From Ilyonectria destructans (Eukaryota > Ascomycota > Sordariomycetes > Hypocreales > Nectriaceae), in NCBI GenBank assembly GCA_020740775.1, contig JAHEWK010000003.1, positions 2,418,001-2,482,000 on the forward strand: a DNA stretch of 64,000 bases, given 5' to 3'. The notes beneath the pieces are model-generated. The model was given only the letters and a program-made list of their open reading frames with translations. It did not search any database and was not told the origin of the DNA. Positions within the stretch are counted from its first letter, which is position 1, and every line of letters begins with the position of its first letter. Shown one piece after another: positions 33,438-45,156 of this stretch. The position numbers and the translations under genes are program-made.

Positions 33438-34675
33438 CTAGGCTCCTCCGCCTGCACTCTCCCACCGCCCAAACCCACTCCCCGTGGACCCCCAAACCAC
33501 AATGTAATGGCCTGCCAGCAGCTTCCATTCCTCCACCTCGTCCAATCCCTCGAGCGAATCTACCCTCTGCTTCTCTTCTGGTGCAACCCATGTTTCCCAG
33601 AGGTCGTCGATGGTCATGTGCCGCACCGTTTCAAACCCTGCTTGTCGCAACCGGGCCTCCTGGTCGGCCGGCTCGCGGTACACTGCTACCGTCGGCATGC
33701 GGATGCGCCGTGCCGCCAGGTTAGATACCATCATCCGGCCGAATGCGTCATCAGGCTTGATGGGCTCGTATATCACGGTAGCCAGGCTGGGGATTCGCGA
33801 GGTGAAGTAGCTCAGCACACCAGCCGCCTCAGATGGGGAAAGATAGCAGAGGCAACACTCCGACAGGAGCAGCGTGGGGATGTCGGTGCGGAGGCCAGGC
33901 AAGGTGACCTCTTGAGACTCGGCCTCGGCGTTTGGGTTGGGGCCGGAGTTAGAGTCAGGGATGGGGTCGGGATTGGGGCTTGAATTTGAGAGGGAGCGGA
34001 GGTCGGCACCGTGGCAGTAGTATTCACCTCCCAGTGTAGGTCTACTGGACCATGAGGAGCTATTCTCCTCCGCTGAGATGTTGGTCAGGATGTTCCTTAG
34101 GATGGGGGTGGCCTGGACGGTGCGCAGCTTCTTGGCACAGGTGGTGTCGAAATCGATTTCATGATAAACCAGGCCTGTTCTTCCTAGCTGGGTGAACAAG
34201 CGAAACGGCCGCGTATCAGTGCCGGCGCCTAACGATACGATTTGCTTCGGCGCGGTTCCTGGTTCTGCACCCTCCTCGTCGGCGAGAAACGAGTCGACGA
34301 GGGTGTCGAGGGCGGTGGTGCGCGTGTAAGTCCCTACAGCCGACTCAGCTCAGCTCAGGGTAGCATGGACAGAGCATCTCACACGAGAGCTCGGGATGCT
34401 GGCCCACCTCGGTTGATAATGGGCAACCGCCGTGGCGCGGGGCCGTCGACACTTTGGACAAAGTACGGTGCGTACGGGTCGTCGAGATAGTCCATGTCGA
34501 CGGCGCTCAGCCTAGAGACGGCGGCATCGGTGTCGGTGCCCTGGATGGCGGCTTCGTGGGTAATGGCGGATGGACCCTGGGCGCCGCGGCCTCTACCTCG
34601 TCCGGGGCGACCGCCGCGGCCGTCTCGGAGAGAGTTCAGCAGATTCGGGATGTTCGGGGCCGACATGTGTGACAT
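33438..34675 (-). CDS. PPM1: Leucine carboxyl methyltransferase 1 (PPM1)
   Basis: SAM-dependent methyltransferase that methylates the C-terminal leucine of the protein phosphatase 2A catalytic subunit. Minus-strand exons 34675-34408 and 34333-33438; 387 aa. The N-terminal Arg/Gly-rich stretch (about 15-32) is not typical of the enzyme core. The core has [15 protein letters not shown], the SAM-binding [34 protein letters not shown] and the C-terminal [17 protein letters not shown] region. An insertion rich in Ser/Pro/Asn (about 185-215) precedes the LLLSECC strand. The ATG three codons downstream (34666) is an equally good start. Confidence 0.93.
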
Positions 34676-36324
34676 CGGACAAGGGTTGTGCGGCTTTTGG
34701 AGGGATATAAAAGAGAGGTTCTACGGTGTCAACAAGATGGAGCTCAGCTAGATGGAGCTCTCTCTAGCGGACCTCTCCAGCTGCACCAGTGACGTCGGAT
34801 CTCAGCCTGATGGATGGGGGAGCTACACTGCGGGGCACGCAAGTCATCCCTGCCAATTTTGGTGCATCTGTTCACGGCCCACAACGCCGAGGATCGCATC
34901 GTCTTCACTTCATCTAGTGAATATGTACGTTAACAAGATTTTTGCGACTTGCAAACCCAATGACTAAATCCCCAGGATGCACCTCTTGCGAGTTTAATAA
35001 ACACTGTTTACCAACGCGCTCCTCCGCTTTCTATATTAACCGGCTGCTGAGAGCTACTGTGCTGGACCCTCGCAGCACCTGTTGGCTGCAGCAGCACGCG
35101 GTTTCAGGCACAACCAGCAACTCCTGCTTGTCGCCTTAGGAGGGGTGCAGCGGGGGTTTTTAACATCCAGACGCCCCCTGAGCCCTGTATTTTCAACACA
35201 TTTCGCGCTACACCAAAGCGCGCGCAATGGCGACCGCCGACCGGCCCCGGGACCACCGGTAGATTGATCGCCCCGGAGTCCGACTGGGACTGAAATAGAA
35301 ATCGCCGAACAGAGCTTCGTACGCCAAACCCACCACAACATGCTGTGACATTCTTGCAGATCTAGTGGGAGACGCCACCTGAAGGAAGGGGAAGTTCACA
35401 AAAACAACTAGAGACGGTGATCATTGGGCCTCATTGTCCTTTTCCAGGGCCTCATTGATGCATATCGGTGGTAATGATAGATCCTTCTCCAAACGCGTCA
35501 GTCACAGCACCGTGAATGTCACTGCAGAGGGTGAACCCACGAAGCCCGCCCATTACCGGATTGAGTAATGCCCGAGCCGGGGGACTGCCTTGAGGGTGTG
35601 CTCCCCAGCCTTACCACGCCTGAAACTGTACCAGAGGCATGGCAACACGCAGCAGCATCTGGAGACAGGGCGCGTTGGTGGGAGCTATCAATCGTCGGTA
35701 TGCAGCCTGGCGGCACGGAACGGTATTCAGTGTCCTCTTTTAAACTTGAGTCTGGACGTTGGCTTGACTTGGATTAACGATCCAGTTGTCCCTTCGTCGC
35801 TCAGGGCATCCCTGCCAACGTCAATCAATACATCGCCATCGAAAATCCACTGGAAGGATTTGGCAGCGGGTGGCTGTGTCATTCCTCAAGGCCAGCAAAG
35901 CCAAGCTGCCTGTTGTGCAGCCAGTCAGTGCATCCAGTCCAGTGTAGCAAGCGCTTGGCCACCCGAGCCCCGCTAATGTTGCCTTCTGGGGGCTGCATGG
36001 ACCCGCCAAAAACAGCCCGTGAGGCGTCCGGGCGGGGCGTAGCTGCACGCCCCACGCCCCACGCCTGCCTGGTCGTCCGCATCATAATTAAAGGGCAGTG
36101 CCAGGCCGGAGTGCACCACCCTCTTCCTTCGTCCGTCAGCACCATCGCATCTTCTCTTGTGTGCGGAACATTCTCATCAAATATTTAACCTGGTCATCAC
36201 CAGTTTCTCTTTTATCTTCTTCTTCTCCTTCTCATGTCATTTTGTTCCACTGCTGGAACCTGACCACGACTCTACCTCTCGCCAGATTGAGACGACGACC
36301 AGCATCGTCACCAACCGTTGGCCC
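34676..36324. other. 1.6-kb divergent intergenic region
   Basis: It separates PPM1 (-) from an unnamed membrane protein gene (+). A short direct repeat GGGCCTCATTG occurs twice near 35,425-35,457. Open frames here lack domains. The region just before 36,325 is pyrimidine-rich leader that stays open in phase with the downstream gene from 36,157. Confidence 0.5.
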
Positions 36325-37551
36325 ATGATGCTCTCCCACATCGCTCCCACGCTCCTGAGGCGTGCCGTCAACATGGCCGTCGAAACTGCCTCTGATTCTC
36401 CTTCCGAACCCCATTCATCACCTCCCCAGCTCCCCTGGTGGGGCTGGCTCATCTTCTTTGGCGACTTCATCGTCCTTCTCCCCTTCTTGATCCTGGTATG
36501 TCCTCCCCACACTCTGAATACAATCACCAGTTACTAACGTCTGCTGTCCCATCAGACCAGCTACACTCTCCAGAAGGTCCTCCCCGTCTTCGCAATCATC
36601 GAGGATGAGAACCCCCCTGCCTACGAGCCCGTCGCCCTCGATTTCGAAGCCTCCCGCTCCGTTCCCGAAGCCCCCGTGCCCGCCGGTGTCACCAACCCGG
36701 TCAACAAGACCGCCTCCGCCGCCATCCCCACCGCCCCCGTCGCCCACAATGCTCGTCCCATCACCTCGTCTTTCCGTGCGACCTGGCGCTTGTTGAAGTC
36801 CCACGGTGGTTTCCGTGCCATCTTCCGCGGCTTCGGCTGCTACGTCTTCCAGGGCTTCGTCAACGTTGTCCTAACTGGCTTATTGACTCCTATCCTCGGC
36901 TACTACCTGAGTCCAATTGCCTCCCTTCCCGCTTCCCTCCTTCTGGTTCAGTATAGCACCGCCTGGGTCCACATTGTCATTACTCCTCGCTCCCCTATCA
37001 ACTTCTGGAGACGCCTCCCCGCCTTCCGATCCACATTCGAGGCCACCTGGCGCCCCGTCGCGCTCTTCTGGTTCTCTAACGCGCTGGCCAGCTGGGCTCC
37101 TTTCCTCTTCTCCTTGATCCTGAACTTCAGGTTCCCCGACTACAGGAACAGCCCGTCCGTCGGGTTCCCTGACAAGAGTGACGGCTGGAAGATCCTTGTA
37201 GCCAGCCTGCTCTCCATTGGTCTGCAGCTTTTCATGGTTGTCCCGGCCTATGTCACCCTCGTCCGCGTCCAAGCGTCCCTCCTCCCCGACACTCTCGAGA
37301 GCATTATCCCCTTTGACCGCACCTTCCAGGGCAAGGTCGAGCCCGCCGTTGTTAGTGGCAAGGGTTATGTCTCCCTCGTCGATGCGTGGTCCACCTTCAG
37401 CAAGGCCGCCTGGCGCCGCCTAGTCATTCTCTACGTCAAGATCATGGCCATCTCCATGGCCACCACTTTCTTGATGTTCGCCCTTGTGGGTACTCAGTGG
37501 TCCATCCTGGCTATCAAGACTGGCAACTCCGACAACTCCGACAATCAGTAA
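36325..37551 (+). CDS. Conserved fungal multi-pass membrane protein, function unknown
   Basis: Exons 36325-36495 and 36556-37551; 388 aa. I do not recognise a named family. A first hydrophobic segment (about 38-58, WWGWLIFFGDFIVLLPFLIL) is followed by a Pro/Ala/Val-rich loop of about 70 residues. At least five further hydrophobic stretches follow: GLLTPILGYYL, the VQYSTAWVHIVI region, ALFWFSNALASWAPFLFSLIL, ILVASLLSIGLQLFMVVPAYV, and a C-terminal segment with FLMFALVGTQWSILAI. Repeated motifs resembling R-S-F-x-A-T-W (SSFRATWRLL, STFEATWRPV) suggest two related halves, as in carrier-type proteins. The ATGs at 36328 and 36373 are alternative starts. It reads convergent to the kinesin gene. Confidence 0.85.
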
Positions 37552-38158
37552 TGTCGCAAGCCTCTGCCACCCGGTGTCGTCCAGACATCACTCAGAATCA
37601 CATTTGCTCCCCATTTGTTGACTCAGGTTTCGAATAAGCATGTTCCATGTTAAGGCGGGTCGCCGAATTTTGGACACGACCCTACTCACTATCTCTTGGA
37701 ATGACGCATTACAACGGGTTCTTATTACAATAGCCCATCTGCTTTCTTTATGTTGGATCAGTTCAGTTGCATGCCTCAGTTATATGTCAAAGAGTCTTCT
37801 AAGATAGTTCTACTCCTCCCATACCAAATAACAACGATTTCTTGAAAGTCAATTCATTCAGCGTCTTTAACTCATCCGTGGCGTGGTCGTGATAAACTCC
37901 CGCCCATGCAAAACTACCACCCTTCGGTAGCCGTCTCTCACGCTCAGACACTCGATCCACCCATCCCTCATCCCGTCTCAAGGCGTATCATAAATCCAAT
38001 CATCGTTTGCCACCCCCATTCTCTATGGCCCTCGTTAAAAAGTCACAAAGGAAAAGTAGAAGCTCATCGAATGGGTATGGGGTATGGTGCGGGGTCTACC
38101 GGTCCTGCTCACAACGCCGCCCAAAGCCGAAGCCCGCGGTGGGCGGGGGGCTTTCCGT
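37552..38158. other. Convergent 3' region, membrane protein and kinesin
   Basis: Transcript ends of two facing genes; no supported feature. Confidence 0.5.
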
Positions 38159-41058
38159 CTATGACTTGTTGAAAAACCAACTGGCTCGCTTGTTGCTGTT
38201 TCCTTCACTCTGGTGGAGGTTCTGGATCGTCGGGATGGTAGGGGGGGCGCCCTCGTTGGCGCCGCCTCCACCTCGGAGGGGCTTCGCGATGCGGCTACCC
38301 GCGCTGGCAAAGCTGAAGCCGCCGGGGGAGTTGAGGCCACGCGTGCTGCCGGCCTTGGCGAGCTCGAGGCGCTCCTTGACTGCTGCCAGCTGAACCTCGA
38401 ATCTAAGGGACGCTGTTAGTTCTGTTGGGTGCGCTGGGGTTATAGGGGGTACTAACTTGTGGTTCGCGGCAGCCATCTTCTCCTGGCTGTCCTGCAGCAA
38501 GCTCTCCAGGCTTTGGATACGCTCGTTTCTGGCAATGAGCTTGCGCTCAGCGATGGCAACCTCCTTCTTGAGGGCCGAGTTCTGCTCGACCAGCTGTCGC
38601 TGGACTTGGGTAAGCTGCTCCAAGTTCCTCTCAAGGAAGGCCATCTTCTTCTGCTGTGCGCGGTTGTTGGACGACCGCAGGACGTTGTTGTACTGCTCCC
38701 GGGTCTCGTCAAGGGAGATCTCGAGCTCCACGACACGCTCGCATCGGTTTTGCAAATCTCGCATGAGGCTCTTCTTCATGACGTCGAACTCAGCAATCTG
38801 CTGCTGGATGGTCTTGCCGTTGGCCATGGGTGCGGTGGCTCCCGCCTTGACCCGCTGTTGCAGGTCATCGATCAGCGTCTTCATCCTTGAGTTCTCTGCC
38901 GCCTTTTGGGCAGCGTCCTCCTTCAATTCATCGACAAGCTGAATCTGCGCCGACTCGCGGTTGGAATAGGCATTCTCCAGTCTAGCCTTAACTTCCTCGA
39001 TGTCACGGGGACCAAGGTTTCGGGCCAGGACCTCCTCGTACTCTTGCTGCACGGCCTCCAGTCGAGTCTCGAGCTCTTGTCTCCGGCGGCTATCCAAGTC
39101 GTTGGAAGAAGTGCCGTACATGGACAGCTCGGCCTGTCGGACAATGCCCTGGGTCTCGACCAGTCGGGCGCGGAGTGCCTTAAACTCATCCGGTGCGATG
39201 TTGTCACCAACGGCGCTCATGTCGTGGAGGGTATCGACCTTCTCAATAGCCTCGGCAATGTAGCGCTCATTCTCGCTGAACACATCACCACCCAGATCGA
39301 ATCCGGCCATCATCTTGGCCATCTTCTCGGCCTTCTTCTTTTCCTTCTCGTCGAGGGCGGCACCGTTTTCCTTGGCACTCATCTTGACATCGAGGAGCTG
39401 CTGCTTCACGTCGTCAAGTTCTGTTGTGAGTTCCGAGTTGGCCTCCTTCAGAGCATCCATGGTGATCTGAGCTTCCTTGCTCTCGAAAGTCAGTCGTTCC
39501 AGCTGCATCTTGAACTCGTTCACCTCGGTCGTAAGTTTCTCGTTCTCTTTGCCAACCTTGCTATCATGTTCTTTTAGGTAAGCCAACTCCTCTTTAGTTT
39601 CACGTAGGTGCTTCTCAACGGCGGCAGCCTGGGTCTCCTTTTCTGAAATCTGGTCCTGCAGTTCATTCTCTCGGCGCAGGAACTCATCCCTCTCATCTTT
39701 GTCCAGGGGCAAGCTGGGTGTGCCAGAGCGCTCGGATATCGCAGGAGTCTCAGAGCGACTCTCTGCTGTTAATCGAGAGGGAGTGGAGGGTCGCGGTGCT
39801 CGTGATTCCGCCTTGGCTCCAGCAACAGCATCACCAACTCGAGGCGCTGCCCACCTGTCCCTAGGAACAGACTCTCCGGCACGCCACATCTGGATTTCGC
39901 CTTCCAGATTCGAAATGTAGCTCTCAAAGTTGGTAACTTGTCCCTGGGCCTTCTTAAGTAGCGACTTGAGTTCAGCAGGACTAAGTTCAGCGTTGACCTT
40001 GGCCTTGTTCTTGATTGACTTGGCTCTCGTACCGAAGCGCAAGGTTCCCAGCGTTTCGGCATCGTTATAACTGCTAGGGGAGCAGTTGACAATGAGAGTT
40101 GTTCTGCTGTTACCACCCAGTGACTCTTGGAGAATACGGGTTAATTTGGAGTCTCGGTAAGGAATATGTGAGGATTTGCCATCGGTCAGGGCGTTGATGA
40201 CCATTCCCAAGGCACTCAAACTCTTGTTGATCTTCTTGGCCTCCTCGAGGGTCTGGCCGCTGGCGCCAGTCTTCCCCACCTTTTCGCTACCCGCCAAATC
40301 GACCAGGAACAGCTGGCCGCTCTTCGCCGAACCGGTCTCCACATTCTTCTGGGTGATTGTGATGACGAAAATCGAATGTGATCGCGAGGACTCTTGGTTC
40401 ATGTTGGTGGCGGCAACAGCTCGGGCGTTTCCTCCTCTCTTCATCACCTCGTACACCTCCTGGACGCTTGAAACGTAAATCTCCAATAGGCCCTTGACGT
40501 AAACACCGCGGTTCTTTTCCTCATGCACGGGCAGGTTGTCGTTTTGAGGGGCGAGCAGATCGCGGATCCTCTCCATGTAGATTTCCATGTAGCTGACTCG
40601 CACGGTGTACTCGATGGTGCCGGGGCTGGACATGATGCTGGCGAAGATCTGCTCGACGATGCGGGGAATAACACCTCGGCCCTCGTCTTCGTCGATGTTG
40701 GTTCCCATCATGGTGTACGACTTACCAGCACCGGTCTGGCCGTAGGCGAAGACGGTACCGTTGTAGCCATTGAGGATATCATCGACGGTGGGGCGGATAG
40801 AGAAGTCGAAGATGTCTTGTTGCTTGCAGGTCATATCAAAGACTCGGTCGAAGGTGAAGCTGCCCTGAGCATCCCTGGACTGCAAGGCCAGTTAGTCGTG
40901 TCCGCGTGGCCATAAGGGATCAGGGACGGGAGACATACGTCAACAGTGCATGTATCGTCGCCATCGAAGGAGACAATGGGCTTGCCGCCCGACTCCAGCT
41001 CAATCTTGTTCTGGGGCCGGAATCGGGCGACGACCTTGATGCTGTTCGGAGCCGACAT
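38159..41058 (-). CDS. Conventional kinesin heavy chain (kinesin-1)
   Basis: Plus-end microtubule motor that carries vesicles and organelles toward the hyphal tip. Minus-strand exons 41058-40939, 40879-38457, 38402-38159; 928 aa, the typical length for filamentous-fungus conventional kinesin. The motor domain is residues 1-330, with the P-loop GQTGAGKS at 87-94, switch I NQESSRSHS and switch II DLAGSE. The neck KSIKNKAKVN follows. A hinge rich in Ser/Pro/Arg (about 365-405) precedes long coiled-coil stalk regions to about 840. The C-terminal tail is basic and Gly-rich and lacks light-chain-binding repeats. Intron 2 is 54 nt and stop-free in phase; splicing it gives the expected NHKFEVQLAAVKERLE join. 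Confidence 0.96.
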
Positions 41059-42235
41059 GTTGGGCGCGGTTTGCACGTCACACGAAGGGCGTTATCATCG
41101 GCCGCGGCGGTCGACCGCTTGGAGTATCAGGGGGGGTAGCTGCGAAATGCGGGCAGCGGGCAGCGGGCTGCAGCGGAAACGCACGCAAGGGCCGCTAACC
41201 GGCGACGATGGCTGTAGGACGGGCCTCGAGCAAACAAGAGGGCCTCGACGAGCGGGACGACGATATGACAGCTCAAAGGGCCAAGACACGGCGGCCGTGG
41301 GGTTGTGGTGGTGCGATCAGCAACACAACAGAGACGCTGCGGCGCACACAGTAGTTTGGGATGTCAACGACAACGACTGGCGGTGGGTTACGTTGATGGA
41401 GTTGATTGGGGCGACGCGCCAGGAGCATTCGCGTAAGTCGCTGGCCCCGGGCCCCGGCTCCCGTTTCAGCCGACTTCACGCAATTTTGGGTGGCTGCAAT
41501 GCGGCGGCGTCGAGCGTCGAGCCACTGCGCAATGCCTAACGGCCCCCGCTGGGCCACTGTACTTGTGCGGCAGCGCCCTGACAGCGCCCCAACAGGCCCC
41601 GGCACCCTCTGAAAAAGCAACCGCCACAGGGGGCCACAGGCGGTCAATCACAAGAGGGGACGCCCGGCAGCGGAGAGCGGGGCCCTGGCGCCCTTGAGAA
41701 ATGTAAGATTGCAAACAATGCAGGGTGGGAAAGCTGCCGGCCGCGGAATGACGAGGAGGGGTCATTCCTTTGTCCATGACGGGTCACCGAGTGCACCCTC
41801 GCGACACGCTCGCGGCACCCTCGCGGCACGTCTATTATCGCTGTGGCTTGTGGCTGTCTCTTATTTCCATGATAACAGCATGTGGCTTGAATTCTGATGC
41901 AGTGCAAACTCATGTTTTTAAATACAGAAGCGGGAACGGAAAAACGCCTCTCCTAATGAGCCTCGTGATATCATGTCTGTATACAGCCCCAGGGCCGAGG
42001 AGGCCGCCTCCGCCCTCAGCAGCGCAGGTAACGCCCCCGAATGCAATCAGTCCAACTCCACGCACCAGAACGCCAGATAACTGCCCCGCCTGTCTTGGTC
42101 CGGTTTCCCGAGCGAAGGAGCATACGTAGAGATGTGGTTAGATACCACGCCAAGCCAGACCAGGCCCCCAATGATGAATCAACGCTGCTCGCGTGTCCAT
42201 TGTTGGGGACTACCCTTCGTGTGGTCGTTCGTCGT
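41059..42235. other. Intergenic: kinesin promoter and RAD6 3' end
   Basis: No supported gene. A CTCGCGGCAC near-repeat lies at about 41,802-41,830. The rest is unremarkable. Confidence 0.5.
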
Positions 42236-42867
42236 CTAATCTTCCCAGCTCTTCTCCACCGTTTCCCTAACACGCTTCGTGTACTCCTTTCGGTTATCTT
42301 TGTACAGGTTGGACGCCTCGACGTTGGCGGGGGAGCCCGTGTTCGGATCGTTGAGTAAACTGTCCATTATCAGCACGCCGTCCAGCTCTCGACGCCGGAA
42401 ACATGGCCTCCTTACCTCTGGATACTAGTCAAGACAGCAGCGACATCGTAGGTAGGACTCCATCGGTTCTGAAGAATATCCAAGCACAGCTCCCCTGTGG
42501 CGTATACGTTGGGGTGGAACATCTGGCTGATGAACTTGACCTGCGGCGGCTTGTTCGGGTACTGCTCTTCGAACTGCATGACGAGTCGGAAAGTGCCATC
42601 CTCGAATGGGGTGTCGGCGGGACCGATAATGACGGCGTTCCTATAGGCAAGGCAATGAGTACTCAGGCCGGCGGTCGGAGGCGTTCGATGGCAGCGACAT
42701 ACCACGTCATGACATTGTCAGGGACTGGGGACGCTGATACACCGGCGGGAGGGTCGGTTTGCATCCGCTGCAGCCACGATCAGCATTGGAATCACGGCTG
42801 GAAGCTCTATGGAATCAGATCGAACCTTAAAGTCTCGCATCAAGCGACGACGTGCGGCGGTGGACAT
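42236..42867 (-). CDS. RAD6: Ubiquitin-conjugating enzyme E2, Rad6/Ubc2
   Basis: E2 enzyme of post-replication DNA repair (with Rad18), histone H2B ubiquitination (with Bre1) and the N-degron pathway (with Ubr1). Minus-strand exons 42867-42826, 42767-42703, 42640-42416, 42359-42236; 151 aa, as in other filamentous fungi. It starts [21 protein letters not shown], with the catalytic Cys88 in GELCLDIL preceded by the HPN motif at 78-80. It ends [11 protein letters not shown] and lacks the acidic tail of the yeast protein. Intron 1 uses a weak GTTCGA donor, yet the join is confirmed by the near-invariant sequence. It is divergent from the thiolase gene. Confidence 0.97.
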
Positions 42868-43795
42868 GATGATAGATGGATCGGAGGGGAGCGCTGGGGG
42901 GAGGCGTAGGTGTTGGGGGCCCAAGGGATTGCACGGGCGATGGTGTTTGCGGGAAGTTCTAGTGCAGAGCCGGCCAGGGAGCGTTTCTATTCAAAATGAC
43001 GGATGGTTCCCAGGGTTCACGTCGAGCAACCGGCTGAGCAAGGAGTCAGGATGGACGGAAACGGGCGGAAATGGAGATTGGTCATCGACGCCTTCACGAG
43101 TGATTCGACCCAAGGCCCAGTATCAGTGGCGACTCTGCCAATCACAGGCCGCTAGGTGTGTGGCCAATCAATTGCATCCAAAAGTTGCCACCGTTCTGGA
43201 ATTGGCACGTGACTCGTTCAGGTTGTTTCAAGGGAGCTCCAGAGCTCGACAGCTGCCGATCACATGCTCCCCACGCGAATCTGTCCGCTGGGAACTGGTA
43301 GGCGTGTTAGGGCTCGGCAGAATACGCACAGCGCCGAAGAGTCGCACGGCGGAAGCTGCAGAATGGCCGCCTACCAGGGGGCTTTGGCGCTTAATCCAGC
43401 AGTAGATGGCAGTGGAAAGCTCCAGAGGCGTCGCATTGGGTTGGTAAGGGCGAGCAAAGGCGGGTTATAATAGTGCCCCTCTGAGGATTCTGGTGCCTTG
43501 TTAACTATCGGCTCCGGAGATGGCTCGGCTCTCCCAAAAAGTAGTGCCCGCCACTCTCGGAATCACCCCGCTGTAAGCCGAAGAGGACCGAGTGGACCGA
43601 GCGGAGGGCCTTGTCCGTCGACTCCATCGCAGTGCCAGCCATACCCGAGGGCCATTGTATTGTTCCGCGGGAAGCGGCTGGACCTCGATTATCTACGGTA
43701 TTTCTGCTCTGGCCTGCGTCTTCTCTACTGCGTCTTCTCTACTGCGTCTTCTCTTCTCTCGCAGCCAAGCTCCTTCTCCTTCACCTCCTCCCACA
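42868..43795. promoter_or_regulatory. Shared divergent promoter region of RAD6 and thiolase
   Basis: These 928 bases lie between two outward-facing start codons. Two CCAAT boxes, each CCAATCA, sit 26 bp apart at 43138-43144 and 43164-43170. Such boxes are bound by the fungal HAP/CBC complex. A 14-bp triplicated leader repeat lies near the thiolase end. Confidence 0.45.
43714..43755 (+). repeat. 14-bp tandem repeat CTGCGTCTTCTCTA, three copies
   Basis: Two identical units and a third differing at its last base lie 40-80 bp before the thiolase ATG, inside its pyrimidine-rich leader. Confidence 0.85.
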
Positions 43796-45156
43796 ATGCC
43801 TGTCACATCCCATCTCAGATCCGCCAGCCGGGTGGCACAGCTCGCCGGCCATCTGCATGTGAACTCGACGCGCCGCTTCGGAACCAGCACAGCTCTGCGC
43901 AAGGAGCTTCAGGATGCCTACATTCTGAGTGCCGCCAGAACCCCCACTGCCAAGGTAAATGCCGGCGTTGCGTGGAGGGCCCTGTTTCCGACATGTCGTT
44001 GACCGCAGTGTAGTTCAATGGCGCCTTCTTGACCGTGTCAGCACCAAAACTCGGTGCCGTCGCCATCAAGTCTGCCATCGAGAAGTCCAATGTTCCTATT
44101 GAGAAGATCACCGATGTCTACATGGGCAACGTCCTCCAGGGTTCCGTAGGCCAGGCGCCTGCTCGCCAGGCTGTCATCTTTGCCGGCCTGCCCGAGTCGG
44201 TCGAGGCCACCACCATCAACAAGGTCTGCGCTTCCGGCCTCAAGTCGGTGGCCCTTGCTGCGCAGAACATCCAGCTGGGTCTGGCAGAAGCCCAGGTCGC
44301 CGGTGGAATGGAGAACATGTCCCAGGTTCCACTCTACGTACCGCGCGCCAGCGGACTCCCCGCCTTCGGACACGTCAAGATGGAGGACGGCCTCATCAAG
44401 GACGGCTTGACCGACGTCTACGATCAGTTCCACATGGGCAACTGCGCCGAGAACACCGTCAAGAAGTTCAACCTCACCCGCGAGCAGCAAGACGAGTACG
44501 CCATACAGTCTTACAAGAATGCTCAGAAGGCCTGGGCGAACAAGGCATTCGCCGAGGAGATCGCTCCCGTAACTGTCAAGACCCGCAAGGGCGAGGTCGT
44601 CGTTGACACCGATGAGGGCTTCATGGACGTCAAGTTCGACAAGATCCCCACTCTCAAGCCCGCCTTTGTCCGTGACGGATCTGGTACCGTCACCGCGGCG
44701 AACTCTTCGACGCTTAACGACGGTGCCAGCGCCCTCGTCCTCGGTAACAAGGCCATTGCGCAGCAGTATGGCTCCAGCTCCCGCGTCCTTGCCAAGATCT
44801 GCGGCTACGCCGATGCTGCCATGAGCCCCATCGACTTCCCAATTGCGCCTTCAAAAGCAGTGCCTCTTGCGCTCGAGCGCGCAGGTATTACCAAGGACCA
44901 GGTGGCCCACTGGGAGTTCAACGAGGCCTTTGCCGCTGTGATCCTCGCCAACTCCAAGATTCTCGGACTCGAGGGTGCCAACGTCAACCCTCTCGGCGGT
45001 GCCATCTCACTGGGACATGCTCTGGGAAGCTCGGGTTCGCGAATCCTGACGACCCTTTTGCATCAGCTCAAGCCTGGTGAGTATGGTGTTGCAGCAATTT
45101 GCAACGGCGGTGGTGCGGCGACCGCTCTCGTGGTGCAACGAATCGAGTCGGTATAA
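43796..45156 (+). CDS. Acetyl-CoA C-acetyltransferase (thiolase), probably mitochondrial
   Basis: Type II thiolase that condenses or cleaves acetoacetyl-CoA. Exons 43796-43954 and 44014-45156; 433 aa. The first roughly 38 residues are Arg/Ser/Ala-rich without acidic residues, fitting a mitochondrial targeting peptide, so this is ACAT1-like rather than cytosolic Erg10. Catalytic residues visible are Cys125 in [10 protein letters not shown], His388 in [10 protein letters not shown] and Cys416 in CNGGGAA. The NEAFA motif is also present. The intron falls just after the ARTPTAK segment. It could supply the ketone-body or isoleucine degradation step in mitochondria; this compartment is inferred from the N-terminus only. 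Confidence 0.94.
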
